NCBI GenBank assembly: GCA_016703895.1 | Contig: JADJBE010000004.1 | Location: forward strand, 186,001 to 250,000 | Length of the DNA: 64,000 nucleotides | Direction: 5' to 3' | DNA from: Pseudomonadota bacterium | Lineage (GTDB): Bacteria > Pseudomonadota > Gammaproteobacteria > Steroidobacterales > Steroidobacteraceae | Shown: positions 34,462-43,148 of the stretch, in pieces | How the letters are laid out: every line of letters starts with the position of its first letter | Numbering within the stretch: position 1 is the stretch's first letter | Made by a program: the position numbers and the translations under genes | The notes under the pieces: generated by a model | Told to the model about the DNA's origin: nothing | Databases searched by the model: none | The model's input: the letters and a program-made list of their open reading frames with translations, nothing else

Positions 34462-36977
34462 CTGCCCACTCCAACTGGCTCGATCTCAAGCGCGAATTTC
34501 TGGAGCTGCTGGAGCAGTCCGAGGCGACACGCGCCGCTACGCTGGCGCACCTGGAAATGGAGGCGCCGCAACGCGCCGCAGAACTGCGGCGGTTGCTCGC
34601 CACCGCGGCCAGCGAATTTCTCGAGGCACCTGCGTGGACGCGTGTTGCGCCGATCGCTGTGACGGCCATCGCGCCACCCGTGCGCATCGGCCCCTGGCTC
34701 ATCAAAGAAGAACTCGGACGCGGTGGCATGGGCACGGTGTATCGCGCCGAACGCGACGATGGTTCATTCGCGCAGACAGTGGCCGTGAAGCTGATCCGCT
34801 CGGAGCTCGCCTCCGAGGATCTGCGACGGCGTTTCGACAGCGAGCGACGGATCCTGGCATCGCTCGATCATCCCAACGTAGCGCGACTGCTGGATGCAGG
34901 CACCACGGCCGACGGGGCTCCCTACCTAGTGCTGGAGTACGTAGCCGGCGAGCCGATTGATCGCTACTGCGATGCCCAGGCGATGACCATCGAACAGCGA
35001 CTCACGCTGCTGCGCCAGGTTTGTGGCGCCGTGCGAGTAGCGCATCAGCGATTGATTCTGCACCGCGACATCAAGACCGCAAATGTTCTGGTCGACGCGC
35101 GCGGTGTGCCCAAGCTGCTCGATTTCGGCATCGCCAAGCTACTAGCGCCGGACATGCAGCAGACGGACATGACCCTGGTTGGCTTCGCGCGCCCGTTGAC
35201 GCCGGAGTGGTCGAGCCCGGAGCAGTTGCGCGGCGAGCCGCTGTCGACCGCCTCCGACGTGTATTCGCTCGGTGTGCTGTTGTTCGTGCTACTGACCGGT
35301 CGGCGCCCGCACCTGTACACAAGTACTTCGCCCGAGGCATTCGCGGCGGCAATCGAATCGGCGCGGCCGGTCGCCTTGCGCGCGGCTGCGAGCGACAACA
35401 CCCCGCCCGGCGTTTTGTCCGGTCGGCTGCGCGGCGACATTGAGCGCCTGGTTCACAAGGCGCTGGCACCGGATCTGCGCGAACGCTACCCGACGGTGGC
35501 CGCCTTGGACGCCGACATCGAACGCCTGTTGACGGGGCGGCCCATCGAGGCGCACGCGCGATCACTAGCGTATCGATTCAGGAAGCTGCTGCTGCGGCAG
35601 CGCGTCGCCAGCGCTGCGGTAGTACTGGCCAGCCTTGGCCTGGTGAGCGCCACACTCTTCAGCCTGCGTCAGGCCAGCATTGCCGAACAAGAGCGCCAGC
35701 GTGCAGAACGCAGGTTCGCGGATGTGCGGCGCATTGCCAACGTCGTGCTATTCGACCTCAACGACACGCTGGCGAATATCTCTGGGACGCTCGCCGTAAG
35801 GCAGTTACTGGTCGAGAACGCGCTGCGCTACCTCGATGACATGGCGCGCGACTCCGGTCGCGAACCGGAGTTGCTGGAGGAACTGGCGGCCGCCTATGAA
35901 CGAATCGCCGAAGTACAGGGGATGCCCTCCTGGCCAAGCCAGGGGCGCAGCGGCAACGCACTTGTTAGCCTGAATCACGCGCTCGATCTGCATCGTCGCG
36001 CGGGCACGGTGACATCCCGGGTGGCCGAAGCGCGCGTGCTCAGCAACCTGGGGTCGGTGCTCGCCGCGCGCGGTGAATCAGGCGCTGCACTGAACACGCA
36101 GCGGCAAGCCGAAACTGTGCTGCAGAGTATCCGGACCAATCTGCGCAGTGCGGACTGGTGGTTGCAACTTGCCCGGGTGCAAGTGGCGGCGGGTGATGCG
36201 ACCTGGGAACTTGGGAACTTCGCGGGAGCCACCCGCCAATACCAGCGCGCGCTCGATGCGGTGCGCGACGGACAGGCAAGGTATGCGAACTCAAGCGTGA
36301 TGGAACGGCAGGTCGGCGTAATTGAACAACGGCTCGGAGATGCCGCGGCGATGAGCCGCGATTGGCCGGAGGCGCGTCGCCACCATGCCGCATCACTCAG
36401 CGCGGATGAAGCGCTGCTACTGCGCGATCCAACGAGTCTCGAGCTGCAGCGCGATCTCGGGACCGATCTTTCGCGAGTGGGCGCTGTCGCCTTCATGTTG
36501 GGTGAACACCGCGAAGCACTGGCCGCGCACCAGCGCGCGCTGGCGTTGCGCACACGACTTACACTGAGTGATCCCACGGATGCCCGCGCACAAGATGACG
36601 AGGCGGAGAGTTATTTGCACAGCGCACAGGCACTGGCGGCGCTGGGCCAAGTCAGTGAGGCCCGCGATGCGGCAACACACGCCGCGGATGGCTGGCGTGA
36701 GCTGGTGAAACGCGACCCAGACAACGCACGGATGAGAGTGTCTCTTGCCAACGCATTGGCGGTACTGGGTCGCTGTGAAGTGTCCGCTGGACAGCGGACA
36801 GCTGCGCTATCGCATATCGCCGAGGCCCGGCGCATCCGCGTACAACTGGCCGCAGATCATCCGGACTTCAGCATGGATCCGGACGGCCTGCTTGCGCTTG
36901 ACGCGGTTGCGCAAGCGATTCGCGCCGGGCGCGCACCGCCGGGCGATCTGAGAATCCTGGATCCCTGGGAAAATTGA
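34431..36977 (+). CDS. Ser/Thr protein kinase with transmembrane helix and TPR-like periplasmic domain
   Basis: About 848 residues. The kinase domain (about residues 75-345) has all key motifs: GRGGMGTVYRAE loop, VAVKLI Lys, LHRDIKTANVLV catalytic loop, LDFGIAKLL and the PEWSSPEQ segment. One membrane helix follows (VASAAVVLASLGLVSATLFS), then a helical repeat region of about 450 residues (ALNTQRQAETVL, EALAAHQRALAL) of TPR type, presumably outside the inner membrane. The start is uncertain: GTGs at 34413 and 34431 both overlap the sigma gene. With the sigma factor it forms a membrane signal-to-transcription pair. Confidence 0.88.
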   Translation: MAQAGTVAIVTAHSNWLDLKREFLELLEQSEATRAATLAHLEMEAPQRAAELRRLLATAASEFLEAPAWTRVAPIAVTAIAPPVRIGPWLIKEELGRGGMGTVYRAERDDGSFAQTVAVKLIRSELASEDLRRRFDSERRILASLDHPNVARLLDAGTTADGAPYLVLEYVAGEPIDRYCDAQAMTIEQRLTLLRQVCGAVRVAHQRLILHRDIKTANVLVDARGVPKLLDFGIAKLLAPDMQQTDMTLVGFARPLTPEWSSPEQLRGEPLSTASDVYSLGVLLFVLLTGRRPHLYTSTSPEAFAAAIESARPVALRAAASDNTPPGVLSGRLRGDIERLVHKALAPDLRERYPTVAALDADIERLLTGRPIEAHARSLAYRFRKLLLRQRVASAAVVLASLGLVSATLFSLRQASIAEQERQRAERRFADVRRIANVVLFDLNDTLANISGTLAVRQLLVENALRYLDDMARDSGREPELLEELAAAYERIAEVQGMPSWPSQGRSGNALVSLNHALDLHRRAGTVTSRVAEARVLSNLGSVLAARGESGAALNTQRQAETVLQSIRTNLRSADWWLQLARVQVAAGDATWELGNFAGATRQYQRALDAVRDGQARYANSSVMERQVGVIEQRLGDAAAMSRDWPEARRHHAASLSADEALLLRDPTSLELQRDLGTDLSRVGAVAFMLGEHREALAAHQRALALRTRLTLSDPTDARAQDDEAESYLHSAQALAALGQVSEARDAATHAADGWRELVKRDPDNARMRVSLANALAVLGRCEVSAGQRTAALSHIAEARRIRVQLAADHPDFSMDPDGLLALDAVAQAIRAGRAPPGDLRILDPWEN

Positions 36978-37269
36978 GCAGCTGAAACACCACTACGATG
37001 GTAAGCATGCAAATGCGGCGCATATGCGTCCGCGCCTTGAAGCTCGTAGATCACTGCATTGGCCTCGGGTCTATCTGGGCAGATCTGCAATCGCCCCGGT
37101 GCCATGACCCGTCGGAACGTTCGCTAAGAAGCATGAGAAAAGCCGAGAGTTCCGCTAGGTAATTGCAAGAATCTGCGATCACGACGTGGCAAGAATTCTA
37201 AAGAAGAATATTTTGAGTTGAACCTATAACCGCCGGCAACTATCGTGGCCGATACATCCCCACGCGATA
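36978..37269. other. intergenic stretch without a recognisable gene
   Basis: No convincing frame on either strand between the kinase and the second duplicated unit. The right end (37190-37230) is AT-rich and may hold the promoter of the oxidoreductase copy 2. Confidence 0.45.
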
Positions 37270-37285
37270 GCGGTAGGATATCGGC

Positions 37286-38302
37286 ATGATAAGCAACCAG
37301 ACTTGGATCCTACGCAAGCGCCCCTCCGGCGCGCTGGCGAGTGGCGATCTGGAACTCGTTACCAGCGAGCTGCCAGAGCTGGCGGACGGAATGGTGCGCG
37401 TGCGCACCGTTTATCTCTCGCTCGACCCTACCAACCGCATCTGGATGAGCGATGCGAAGGGCTACATGCCGCCGGTCGCCATTGGCGCAGGCATGCGCGG
37501 CGGCGGTGTGGGTGTGGTCGAAGAAAGCCGGTTCATTGGCATCGCGCCGGGCGCAGTCGTCAACACCGGCCTGGCAACTTGGGCGCTGTACAATGATCTG
37601 CCAGGCGAAAAGTTAGCTGTGCTGCCCAAGCTGCCCGGCGTCCCGCTAACAGCCTTCATGGGTCCGCTTGGCGTGACCGGCATGACGGCCTACTTCGGAT
37701 TGCTGGATATTGGCCAACCGAAGGCAGGTGAGACTGTCGTTGTGTCCGCCGCCGCCGGCGCCGTCGGCTCGATGGTCGGTCAGATCGCCAAGATCCACGG
37801 CTGCCGGGTGGTAGGAATTGCCGGCTCGACGGACAAGTGTCGCTGGTTGACCGACGTCGCCGGTTTCGACGCCGCGATCGACTATAAGTCGGAGGACGTT
37901 GGCGCGGCACTCGATCGTCATTGTCCCGCGGGCATCGACATCAACTTCGAAAACGTCGGCGGGCCCGTTATGGATTCGGTGATTGCGCGACTGAATGATT
38001 TCTCGCGCATGCCACTGTGTGGGCTGATTTCGGTCTACAACGCCACCAAGCCAGTGCCCGGACCGTTCAACTTCGGCAATCTGTTGATGCGACGGACATT
38101 GCTAAAGGGCTTCATCGTCCTCGACTACCTCGACCGCTTCCCTGCGGGCATGCGCGCGATGGCCGACTGGCTGGCTGCCGGCAAGATCAAGTTCGAGACC
38201 GATATCGTGCACGGTCTGGAGATTGCGCCTGCAGCGCTGGATCGATTGTTCAGTGGCAAGAATCTCGGCAAGCTGTTAGTAAAGGTTAGCGATCCTCCCT
38301 GA
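37286..38302 (+). CDS. NADP-dependent oxidoreductase (CurA/prostaglandin-reductase-like MDR), intact copy
   Basis: A 338-residue MDR enzyme without zinc ligands. Family marks are YLSLDPTNRIWM, MRGGGVGVVEES, GMTAYFGLLDIGQPKAGETV, the Rossmann motif SAAAGAVGSMVGQIAK and FENVGGPVMD. Close relatives reduce the C=C bond of alpha,beta-unsaturated ketones or aldehydes with NADPH in the cytoplasm. The length is normal. A frameshifted twin lies at 19512-20530. A hairpin follows the stop and separates it from the convergent Hcp-like gene. Confidence 0.92.
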   Translation: MISNQTWILRKRPSGALASGDLELVTSELPELADGMVRVRTVYLSLDPTNRIWMSDAKGYMPPVAIGAGMRGGGVGVVEESRFIGIAPGAVVNTGLATWALYNDLPGEKLAVLPKLPGVPLTAFMGPLGVTGMTAYFGLLDIGQPKAGETVVVSAAAGAVGSMVGQIAKIHGCRVVGIAGSTDKCRWLTDVAGFDAAIDYKSEDVGAALDRHCPAGIDINFENVGGPVMDSVIARLNDFSRMPLCGLISVYNATKPVPGPFNFGNLLMRRTLLKGFIVLDYLDRFPAGMRAMADWLAAGKIKFETDIVHGLEIAPAALDRLFSGKNLGKLLVKVSDPP

Positions 38303-38307
38303 GACGC

Positions 38308-38347
38308 GGCCCGCTGGCGACCCGGCGCACGGATCGCCAGCGGGAGG
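38308..38347. terminator. hairpin between convergent genes (copy 2)
   Basis: CCCGCTGGCGA is complementary to TCGCCAGCGGG in the same position as in copy 1. The outer stem is shortened because CGCC-TCCC of copy 1 reads CGCG-GCCC here. It lies between the stops of the two convergent genes. Confidence 0.55.
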
Positions 38348-38354
38348 CATAGGC

Positions 38355-38741
38355 TCAGACTGCGCGGGCCAGCACGTTGCCACTCGCGTCTTGCTGCCTC
38401 AGTGTCAGTGTACGGAAGTGAAGACCTGTTGCAACCGCTCGAAACAAGGCCGGGCTACACGCATCGAGCGCTTTGGTCACGGAGAGGTCGGCAAGCGCCT
38501 CCCTACCGCTGCCACCCGCACCGCTGCCACTCGTAGCGGTATTGTTAGCACCCCAAGACCAGGCGTTAGCATTGAAGCTGCTGGCACCCGCTGTCGTGGT
38601 GCAGGTCAGCGCATCGATCGTGACAGTAATGGAAGTACGTGCGCCGCATCGATCACTATTCGTATCCGACCGGTCGGCGAAGGCAGCGGTGGATAGCAAG
38701 GCCACGAGCGAGGCCGCGAGCAAGCCTAAACTGTATTTCAT
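38355..38741 (-). CDS. Hcp-family-like small protein with a Sec signal peptide
   Basis: A 128-residue protein with a clear signal peptide (MKYSLGLLAASLVALLSTAA, cleavage after AFA). The mature part, about 105 residues, has the marks of the T6SS tube protein Hcp (DUF796): NAWSWGANNT, a Gly/Ser-rich turn (SGSGAGGSG), LADLSVTKALDACSPALFRA and a closing strand FRTLTLRQQDASG. True Hcp is about 160 residues, cytoplasmic and lacks a signal. This is a short, Sec-exported relative. No other T6SS gene is in the window. Three Cys in the mature part (RCGAR, LTC, DAC) could form a disulfide. The function is unknown. Confidence 0.68.
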   Translation of the reverse strand: MKYSLGLLAASLVALLSTAAFADRSDTNSDRCGARTSITVTIDALTCTTTAGASSFNANAWSWGANNTATSGSGAGGSGREALADLSVTKALDACSPALFRAVATGLHFRTLTLRQQDASGNVLARAV

Positions 38742-39097
38742 CGCGATTCTCCCAGGCAGGTGAGTACGCGAGATGAGCTAGTCCCCGACTGGCGCTGATA
38801 TCGTGACGGTAGTCACAGTGCTCAACGCCGTTGTAGCTAACGTCCGCATGTCGAGCGACCGAGCACGCTACGACGCTGCCGACTATCTCAAGAGTGAGAT
38901 GGAATAGAACGCTTGATGACTCCCCGACATGACTGCGTCGGAGGCCAAGATAGGCTCTCAACTGCACTACACTATCGTTTTCGCGCAGGCGCTCGGCAAA
39001 GTGACACGAAACAGTTGGCGAACAGTGCAATTGACGCGCGACATCACCACGACACTAGGCTGAGCAAGTGCCGCTCGTCCCTTTCCCAGTCACAGCC
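38742..39097. other. intergenic stretch without a recognisable gene
   Basis: About 350 bases between divergent genes. No frame shows coding features. It must contain the promoters of the Hcp-like gene (minus) and of the anchored protein (plus), but no boxes stand out. Confidence 0.45.
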
Positions 39098-39805
39098 ATG
39101 AGCGGTTCGAGGACTATTTCCCATTCGTTGCGGCAATCGGCCGCTGCCGCTGCCTTGCTCCTGGGGTTCAGTGTCACGACCCTGGCAGGCTCGCTGACCA
39201 GCAGTACGCTCCTTGCTCCGCTTGCTCCCGAGCACACCTCGCGCCTGTCATTGACCCTGCCTCGCGGATTTGCGGCCGATCAAGACGTCTGGGTCGTTTA
39301 CGAGCTCGTGGCACTCTCGCCAGACAACGATGACGCGGCTGAGCTGAGTATCGAACAGTCATTCGAACGCGTGATGACGCCGCTGACCGCGCTTTACGTC
39401 ACTCTTCGCGCAGGCGATATGGAGTCCAACGCATCGGTCGGCACGGTCGCGCAGCGCCTGGAGCAGTTGGTTGGCCACCGGGAGCCTGAGGAACTCAAAC
39501 GCCTGATGGGCACAGATCTGTACGCCGCCTACGAGTCGGCGAGCGCGGACAAGGAGGGCGTTCTAGGTGGGCGCGTTGTCACTCGCCTGCCCCCACCGGG
39601 CAAATCTGCTGAGCCGCTGCAAATTTCGGTCGAGCGTGCAACGGGCATGCTGCCGTTGGCGTTGCGCATCACTGTGGGTCAGGGCGAGTTGTCGCCAGAG
39701 TTTCAGCAGCAGCCAAAGGACTCCGTACTCTACAGAGCGGGCTACTTCGCTGCTCTTGCGATTTTTGGTTGGCTGGTGCTGAGGTTCTTCAGACGGCGTA
39801 ACTAG
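39098..39805 (+). CDS. exported membrane-anchored protein, unknown function
   Basis: From ATG 39098 the product has an N-terminal signal segment (AAAAALLLGFSVTTLAGS), about 165 residues of periplasmic domain and a C-terminal membrane helix (AGYFAALAIFGWLVLRFF) ending in RRRN. The topology is that of a tail-anchored periplasmic protein. A GTG at 39068 is an alternative start. The body has no motif I recognise. It converges with the heme-domain gene, overlapping by four bases at the stops. Confidence 0.68.
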   Translation: MSGSRTISHSLRQSAAAAALLLGFSVTTLAGSLTSSTLLAPLAPEHTSRLSLTLPRGFAADQDVWVVYELVALSPDNDDAAELSIEQSFERVMTPLTALYVTLRAGDMESNASVGTVAQRLEQLVGHREPEELKRLMGTDLYAAYESASADKEGVLGGRVVTRLPPPGKSAEPLQISVERATGMLPLALRITVGQGELSPEFQQQPKDSVLYRAGYFAALAIFGWLVLRFFRRRN

Positions 39806-40779
39806 CGCTCTACGCCTGCTCGCGCGGTAGAAGCGCTCGACAACACTATTCGCTGCAGAGAGAACGCACCGCGCAGCTCGCCAGCCGCATAGCCGGTCGC
39901 GGCATCATGTGGATACTCACGGTCGAGTGCGGCGCGCAACGCGGGCGCCTGCGTAGCACGCGGACCATGACACGCCAAACACTGCGGACCCATGACGATC
40001 GCTTTCATATAGCGCTCCGTCCTCCCGCGTGGTCCAACGGTCGCGTTAAATTCCGCGATCTCGTTAGCGGGCTCCCCAGCGCTGAGGCGTTCGGCAAAAT
40101 CGGCTAACTGCAATTGCTCCCAGTCGTCTGGCAGGCCGGTCAACGAATTGCGCACACGTGTTCCAACCCGCTTAACCTGCCAGCCGCTCTCACGTGACAA
40201 TCGACTCGCGATTGCTGGCGCTGCATCTTTGCAAACCGTAACTGCTTGAACTGGACCACCGCTCTTCATTGCCGTCTGTAATTTCTCCGCAAGCTCGACT
40301 TGAAACCGGTTGGCAATATCAGCGGGCCCGCGCATCTCGTCGACATACCAACCCGGATGGTCGAAGTACTCGCCGTATCGCATCAACGACTGCGAAATAC
40401 GCGCGCGACCAGGGGCTGACGCAGCGTCCTCTTGCAGCACTGCTGCCGCCTCGAGTATGTCTGCAAGCAACACGTGCAAAGCCGCGTCAGCTTGCGGTGC
40501 CAGCTCGCAGTTGAGTATCAAGAAATCGACTTGCCCCCGAATGTTTGCGGCAAGGCCCAGAGCCGGCGGAGCCGCGATCAGCGCACGAATCCGCTCCATG
40601 CCCGTGCGTAACGGCAAGTCTGTAGCCCACTTTCGTCCTTCATTGAGCACCAGTGCTGAATGCTCGGCGTGCTCATGCGTGGGCTGAACCGCCCACGCCG
40701 ATGGCAAACTGACCATCATCAGAATCGCCGTTGTCGACACGATCGCCGTCGTGAAGTGAAGTCCGACATTTTGCTGCAT
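39802..40779 (-). CDS. periplasmic DnrO-like / DUF3365 heme-domain fusion protein
   Basis: After a signal peptide (cleavage near AWA at residue 30), residues 35-150 resemble DnrO-like proteins (HEHAEHSALVLNEGRKWATD, LPLRTGMERIRALI, RYGEYFDHPGW). Residues 150-325 are a DUF3365 (Tll0287-like) domain with AVTVCKDAAPAIA and the heme-attachment motif CLACHG. DUF3365 proteins are PAS-like c-type cytochromes, thought to sense redox state or NO. The two parts are each near complete and joined directly at HPGWYVDEMRG. That suggests a natural fusion or a deletion that joined two neighbouring genes. Confidence 0.75.
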   Translation of the reverse strand: MQQNVGLHFTTAIVSTTAILMMVSLPSAWAVQPTHEHAEHSALVLNEGRKWATDLPLRTGMERIRALIAAPPALGLAANIRGQVDFLILNCELAPQADAALHVLLADILEAAAVLQEDAASAPGRARISQSLMRYGEYFDHPGWYVDEMRGPADIANRFQVELAEKLQTAMKSGGPVQAVTVCKDAAPAIASRLSRESGWQVKRVGTRVRNSLTGLPDDWEQLQLADFAERLSAGEPANEIAEFNATVGPRGRTERYMKAIVMGPQCLACHGPRATQAPALRAALDREYPHDAATGYAAGELRGAFSLQRIVLSSASTARAGVER

Positions 40780-41038
40780 CGCGCTAAATCCTTGCCGATA
40801 GATGACGCTCTACCGACTTCTGGTTGGGATTGAGTAGAATAAACCCACAAGAGTCGGTTGCGCGAGTATTACGCAGCGGATCGTACTCGATTGCAGCTTC
40901 CCCAATGAGCCCGCCAGCATGGCCGAGCAAAATCCTGACGACTGCACGCCAGCATCGCGCTAGATGATCCGGAGCGTCATCGCGTGCTGCAGCGGTTTGG
41001 CCTCGGATCTGCCGGACTCTGGCTGACTGCATGCGTGC

Positions 41039-42097
41039 ATGTCGCCGAGTGTTGGCACAGCCGCCGCGCAGTCGACCCTACTACCGACTAACATACTCAA
41101 AGCAAAACCTGTGCGGCTTACCGCGTATGTTGGCATTGCGCCGACTGGCGCCGTTACGATCGTCTGCCCCCAGACAGAGATCGGTCAGGGTGTGTTCGAT
41201 TCGCTGGCACGCCTGATTGCCGAAGAGCTCGAACTAGAATGCCCGCATGTCACCGTCCAGAATCCTTGTGCTGACGCTGCGTTTGTCAGCCCAATCCGCA
41301 AGCGGCAGAAGATAGGTGGCAATCACTCTGTCATCTCTTACTACCAACCATTGCGGCAGGCTGGCGCAACCGTGCGCGATATGCTGATCGGCGCAGCGGC
41401 TAAGCGTTGGGATGTCCCAGCGGAAACATGCAGCGCTGCTGCGGGGTGCGTCCTTCACGCCGCCAGCAAACGCTCGCTGTCGTTCGGCGAACTAGCCGAA
41501 GTCGCCAGTACAATTCCGGTGCCGAACACCGTCAAGCTGAAGGCCGACAAAGGCTTCTTCGCCGAGAGTTTCGTCGATGAGTTAGCGCATTGTGCCGGTA
41601 AACATCCCTACCAATTCCGACGCATGCTGTTAGCCCAGCAACCGCGCGTCCTTGCAGTCCTTGATCTGGCCGCGAAGATGGCCGGTTGGGGCAACAATCT
41701 CACAGCCGGGCGAGGACGAGGCATCGTGATCAGTGTCGGCTTCGGTTCGATTTGCGCGCAGGTCGCCGAGGTCGAGAAAACTCGCAACGAAGTGCATCTG
41801 CGTCGCGTGAACTGCGCCTACGACTGCGGCAAGATCATCGATCCCAGCACGGTCGATGCGCAAATCGAGGGGGCGATCGTTTTCGGCAGCAGCGGCGCGC
41901 TAGCCGGTCTTGACATCGAGCGCGGCTCAATCAAGCAAAGCAATTTCCACGATTACCCGGCGCTCAGAATCAACGCGATGCCAGAGATCGACCTGCATCG
42001 CATCGTGAGCGATCTACCGCCGGGAGGTATTGGCGAAACGGGCGTACCCGCCGCCGCGCCAGCTCTGGCGAACGCAATATTTGCGGCGACGGGCTAG
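41039..42097 (+). pseudogene. molybdopterin-binding oxidoreductase (IorB/xanthine-dehydrogenase type) with a large internal deletion
   Basis: The N-terminal part (AYVGIAPTGAVTIVCPQTEI, GQGVFDSLARLIAEELEL) and the C-terminal part (GWGNNLTAGRGRGIVISVGF, VNCAYDCGKIIDPSTVDAQI, GGIGETGVPAAAPALANAIF) match the large subunit of isoquinoline 1-oxidoreductase-like enzymes. These are about 730 residues long. Here 352 remain. After KLKADKGF the sequence jumps in frame to FAESFVDELAHCAGKHPYQF, losing about 350-380 residues with most of the cofactor site. The 5' end also lacks the usual leader, and the small 2Fe-2S subunit gene is absent. Non-functional. Confidence 0.8.
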
Positions 42098-42209
42098 CGC
42101 GTGCGTCAGCTACCAATCAAACTCGATGGTCTGACGATCCCGTTTGGTTAGAGGTCTCGCCGGCGGCGCGGGTCGCGGCGACGCCGCAAACATCGTATTG
42201 GCCGCAGCG

Positions 42210-43148
42210 CTATCGAGGCACCTTGATATGCAACTCCCGGGTTCGATAGTCGATGATCAACTGCTCGACGACGCCGATAATGTCCATGCCTAACAGAATC
42301 GCGGGCTCGCGGGTCAAGTTCCAGTGCTTGAAGATGTGCACATCGCCGAAGCTCATGTGCGCGCCGCGGACGATGATTTCGTCCATGTAAATGGTCGGCA
42401 TCGCGACGCGGTCGGCATACTCAACGTCGAGCGTCACACCGACCACTTCGGCTTTCGGCAGATCCTCGGGATGGCGCTTGAGAGCTTCGAGCAGCGCCAT
42501 ATTGCCCAGCGACTGCGGCGCGCCGGTATCGAGAATCGCGGTCGTCTTGACTCGGCCGATGGTCATGTCGAACGCGAGCAGGTAGTTGCGCAGGATTTTC
42601 GTCGGCAGCGTGCGAAACTCGGGTCCGGGCCGCTCGCGCTTGGAACGCTTGACCGAAATCGAATCGCGCTTGAAGTCGATGACGATGCGCTTGTCGCGCA
42701 TCCCCTCGTTCCCCAGCACGCCATCGGCGCCACCGAAGACATCAGCGACGACGGGCAGCATCGCGGGTTCCAGCACGAGGTCGCCGATGTCCATTTTTTG
42801 GACCCGCAGCACCGGCACGACCGCCGTGCCGGAGACACCGCGCACCCGCACCGTGCGATTGGTGCGCGCGTCGGCGCCGAGCAGGTCCGCCACGCGCGGG
42901 ATCACCGCCGAGTGCGTCGCGCCTGTATCGAGGACCAGGCGAAACGGCCCTTTGTCATTCAGGTACACGGGCGCCCAAATACGGCCGATCCGATCGCGCA
43001 ACGTCGGCGCGACATAGCGCGGCTCCGGAGCGCTAACAACAATGGTCTCGAGCGGCGGGACAGAGGGATCAGTGGCTGGGTTCGTGGACTGCCCGGCAGC
43101 CTGCAGTGCAACGCCTACCAGCAACACTAAGCTGGCGATTTCGGTCAT
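42210..43148 (-). CDS. secreted protein with two retropepsin-like aspartyl-protease domains
   Basis: A 312-residue protein with a signal peptide (MTEIASLVLLVGVALQAAGQ). Each half has a retropepsin-like active-site motif: LVLDTGATHSAV at about residue 72 and AILDTGAPQSLG at about residue 205. Later Gly-rich strands are GVLGNEGM and ILLGMDIIG. Retropepsins usually work as dimers of one domain; two domains in one chain could form an internal dimer as in pepsins. Its ATG overlaps the stop of the Rieske oxygenase gene by four bases, so it is the second gene of that operon. The substrate is unknown. Confidence 0.82.
   Translation of the reverse strand: MTEIASLVLLVGVALQAAGQSTNPATDPSVPPLETIVVSAPEPRYVAPTLRDRIGRIWAPVYLNDKGPFRLVLDTGATHSAVIPRVADLLGADARTNRTVRVRGVSGTAVVPVLRVQKMDIGDLVLEPAMLPVVADVFGGADGVLGNEGMRDKRIVIDFKRDSISVKRSKRERPGPEFRTLPTKILRNYLLAFDMTIGRVKTTAILDTGAPQSLGNMALLEALKRHPEDLPKAEVVGVTLDVEYADRVAMPTIYMDEIIVRGAHMSFGDVHIFKHWNLTREPAILLGMDIIGVVEQLIIDYRTRELHIKVPR

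Larger units (their letters stand above)
37270..38647. repeat. segmental duplication, copy 2 (partner 19496-20875)
   Basis: Direct repeat of the unit at 19496-20875. The oxidoreductase part is near identical and the Hcp-like part is diverged. Here both genes are intact. Homology ends inside the Hcp-like gene at about its residue 32, just after the signal-peptide region. Confidence 0.9.
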
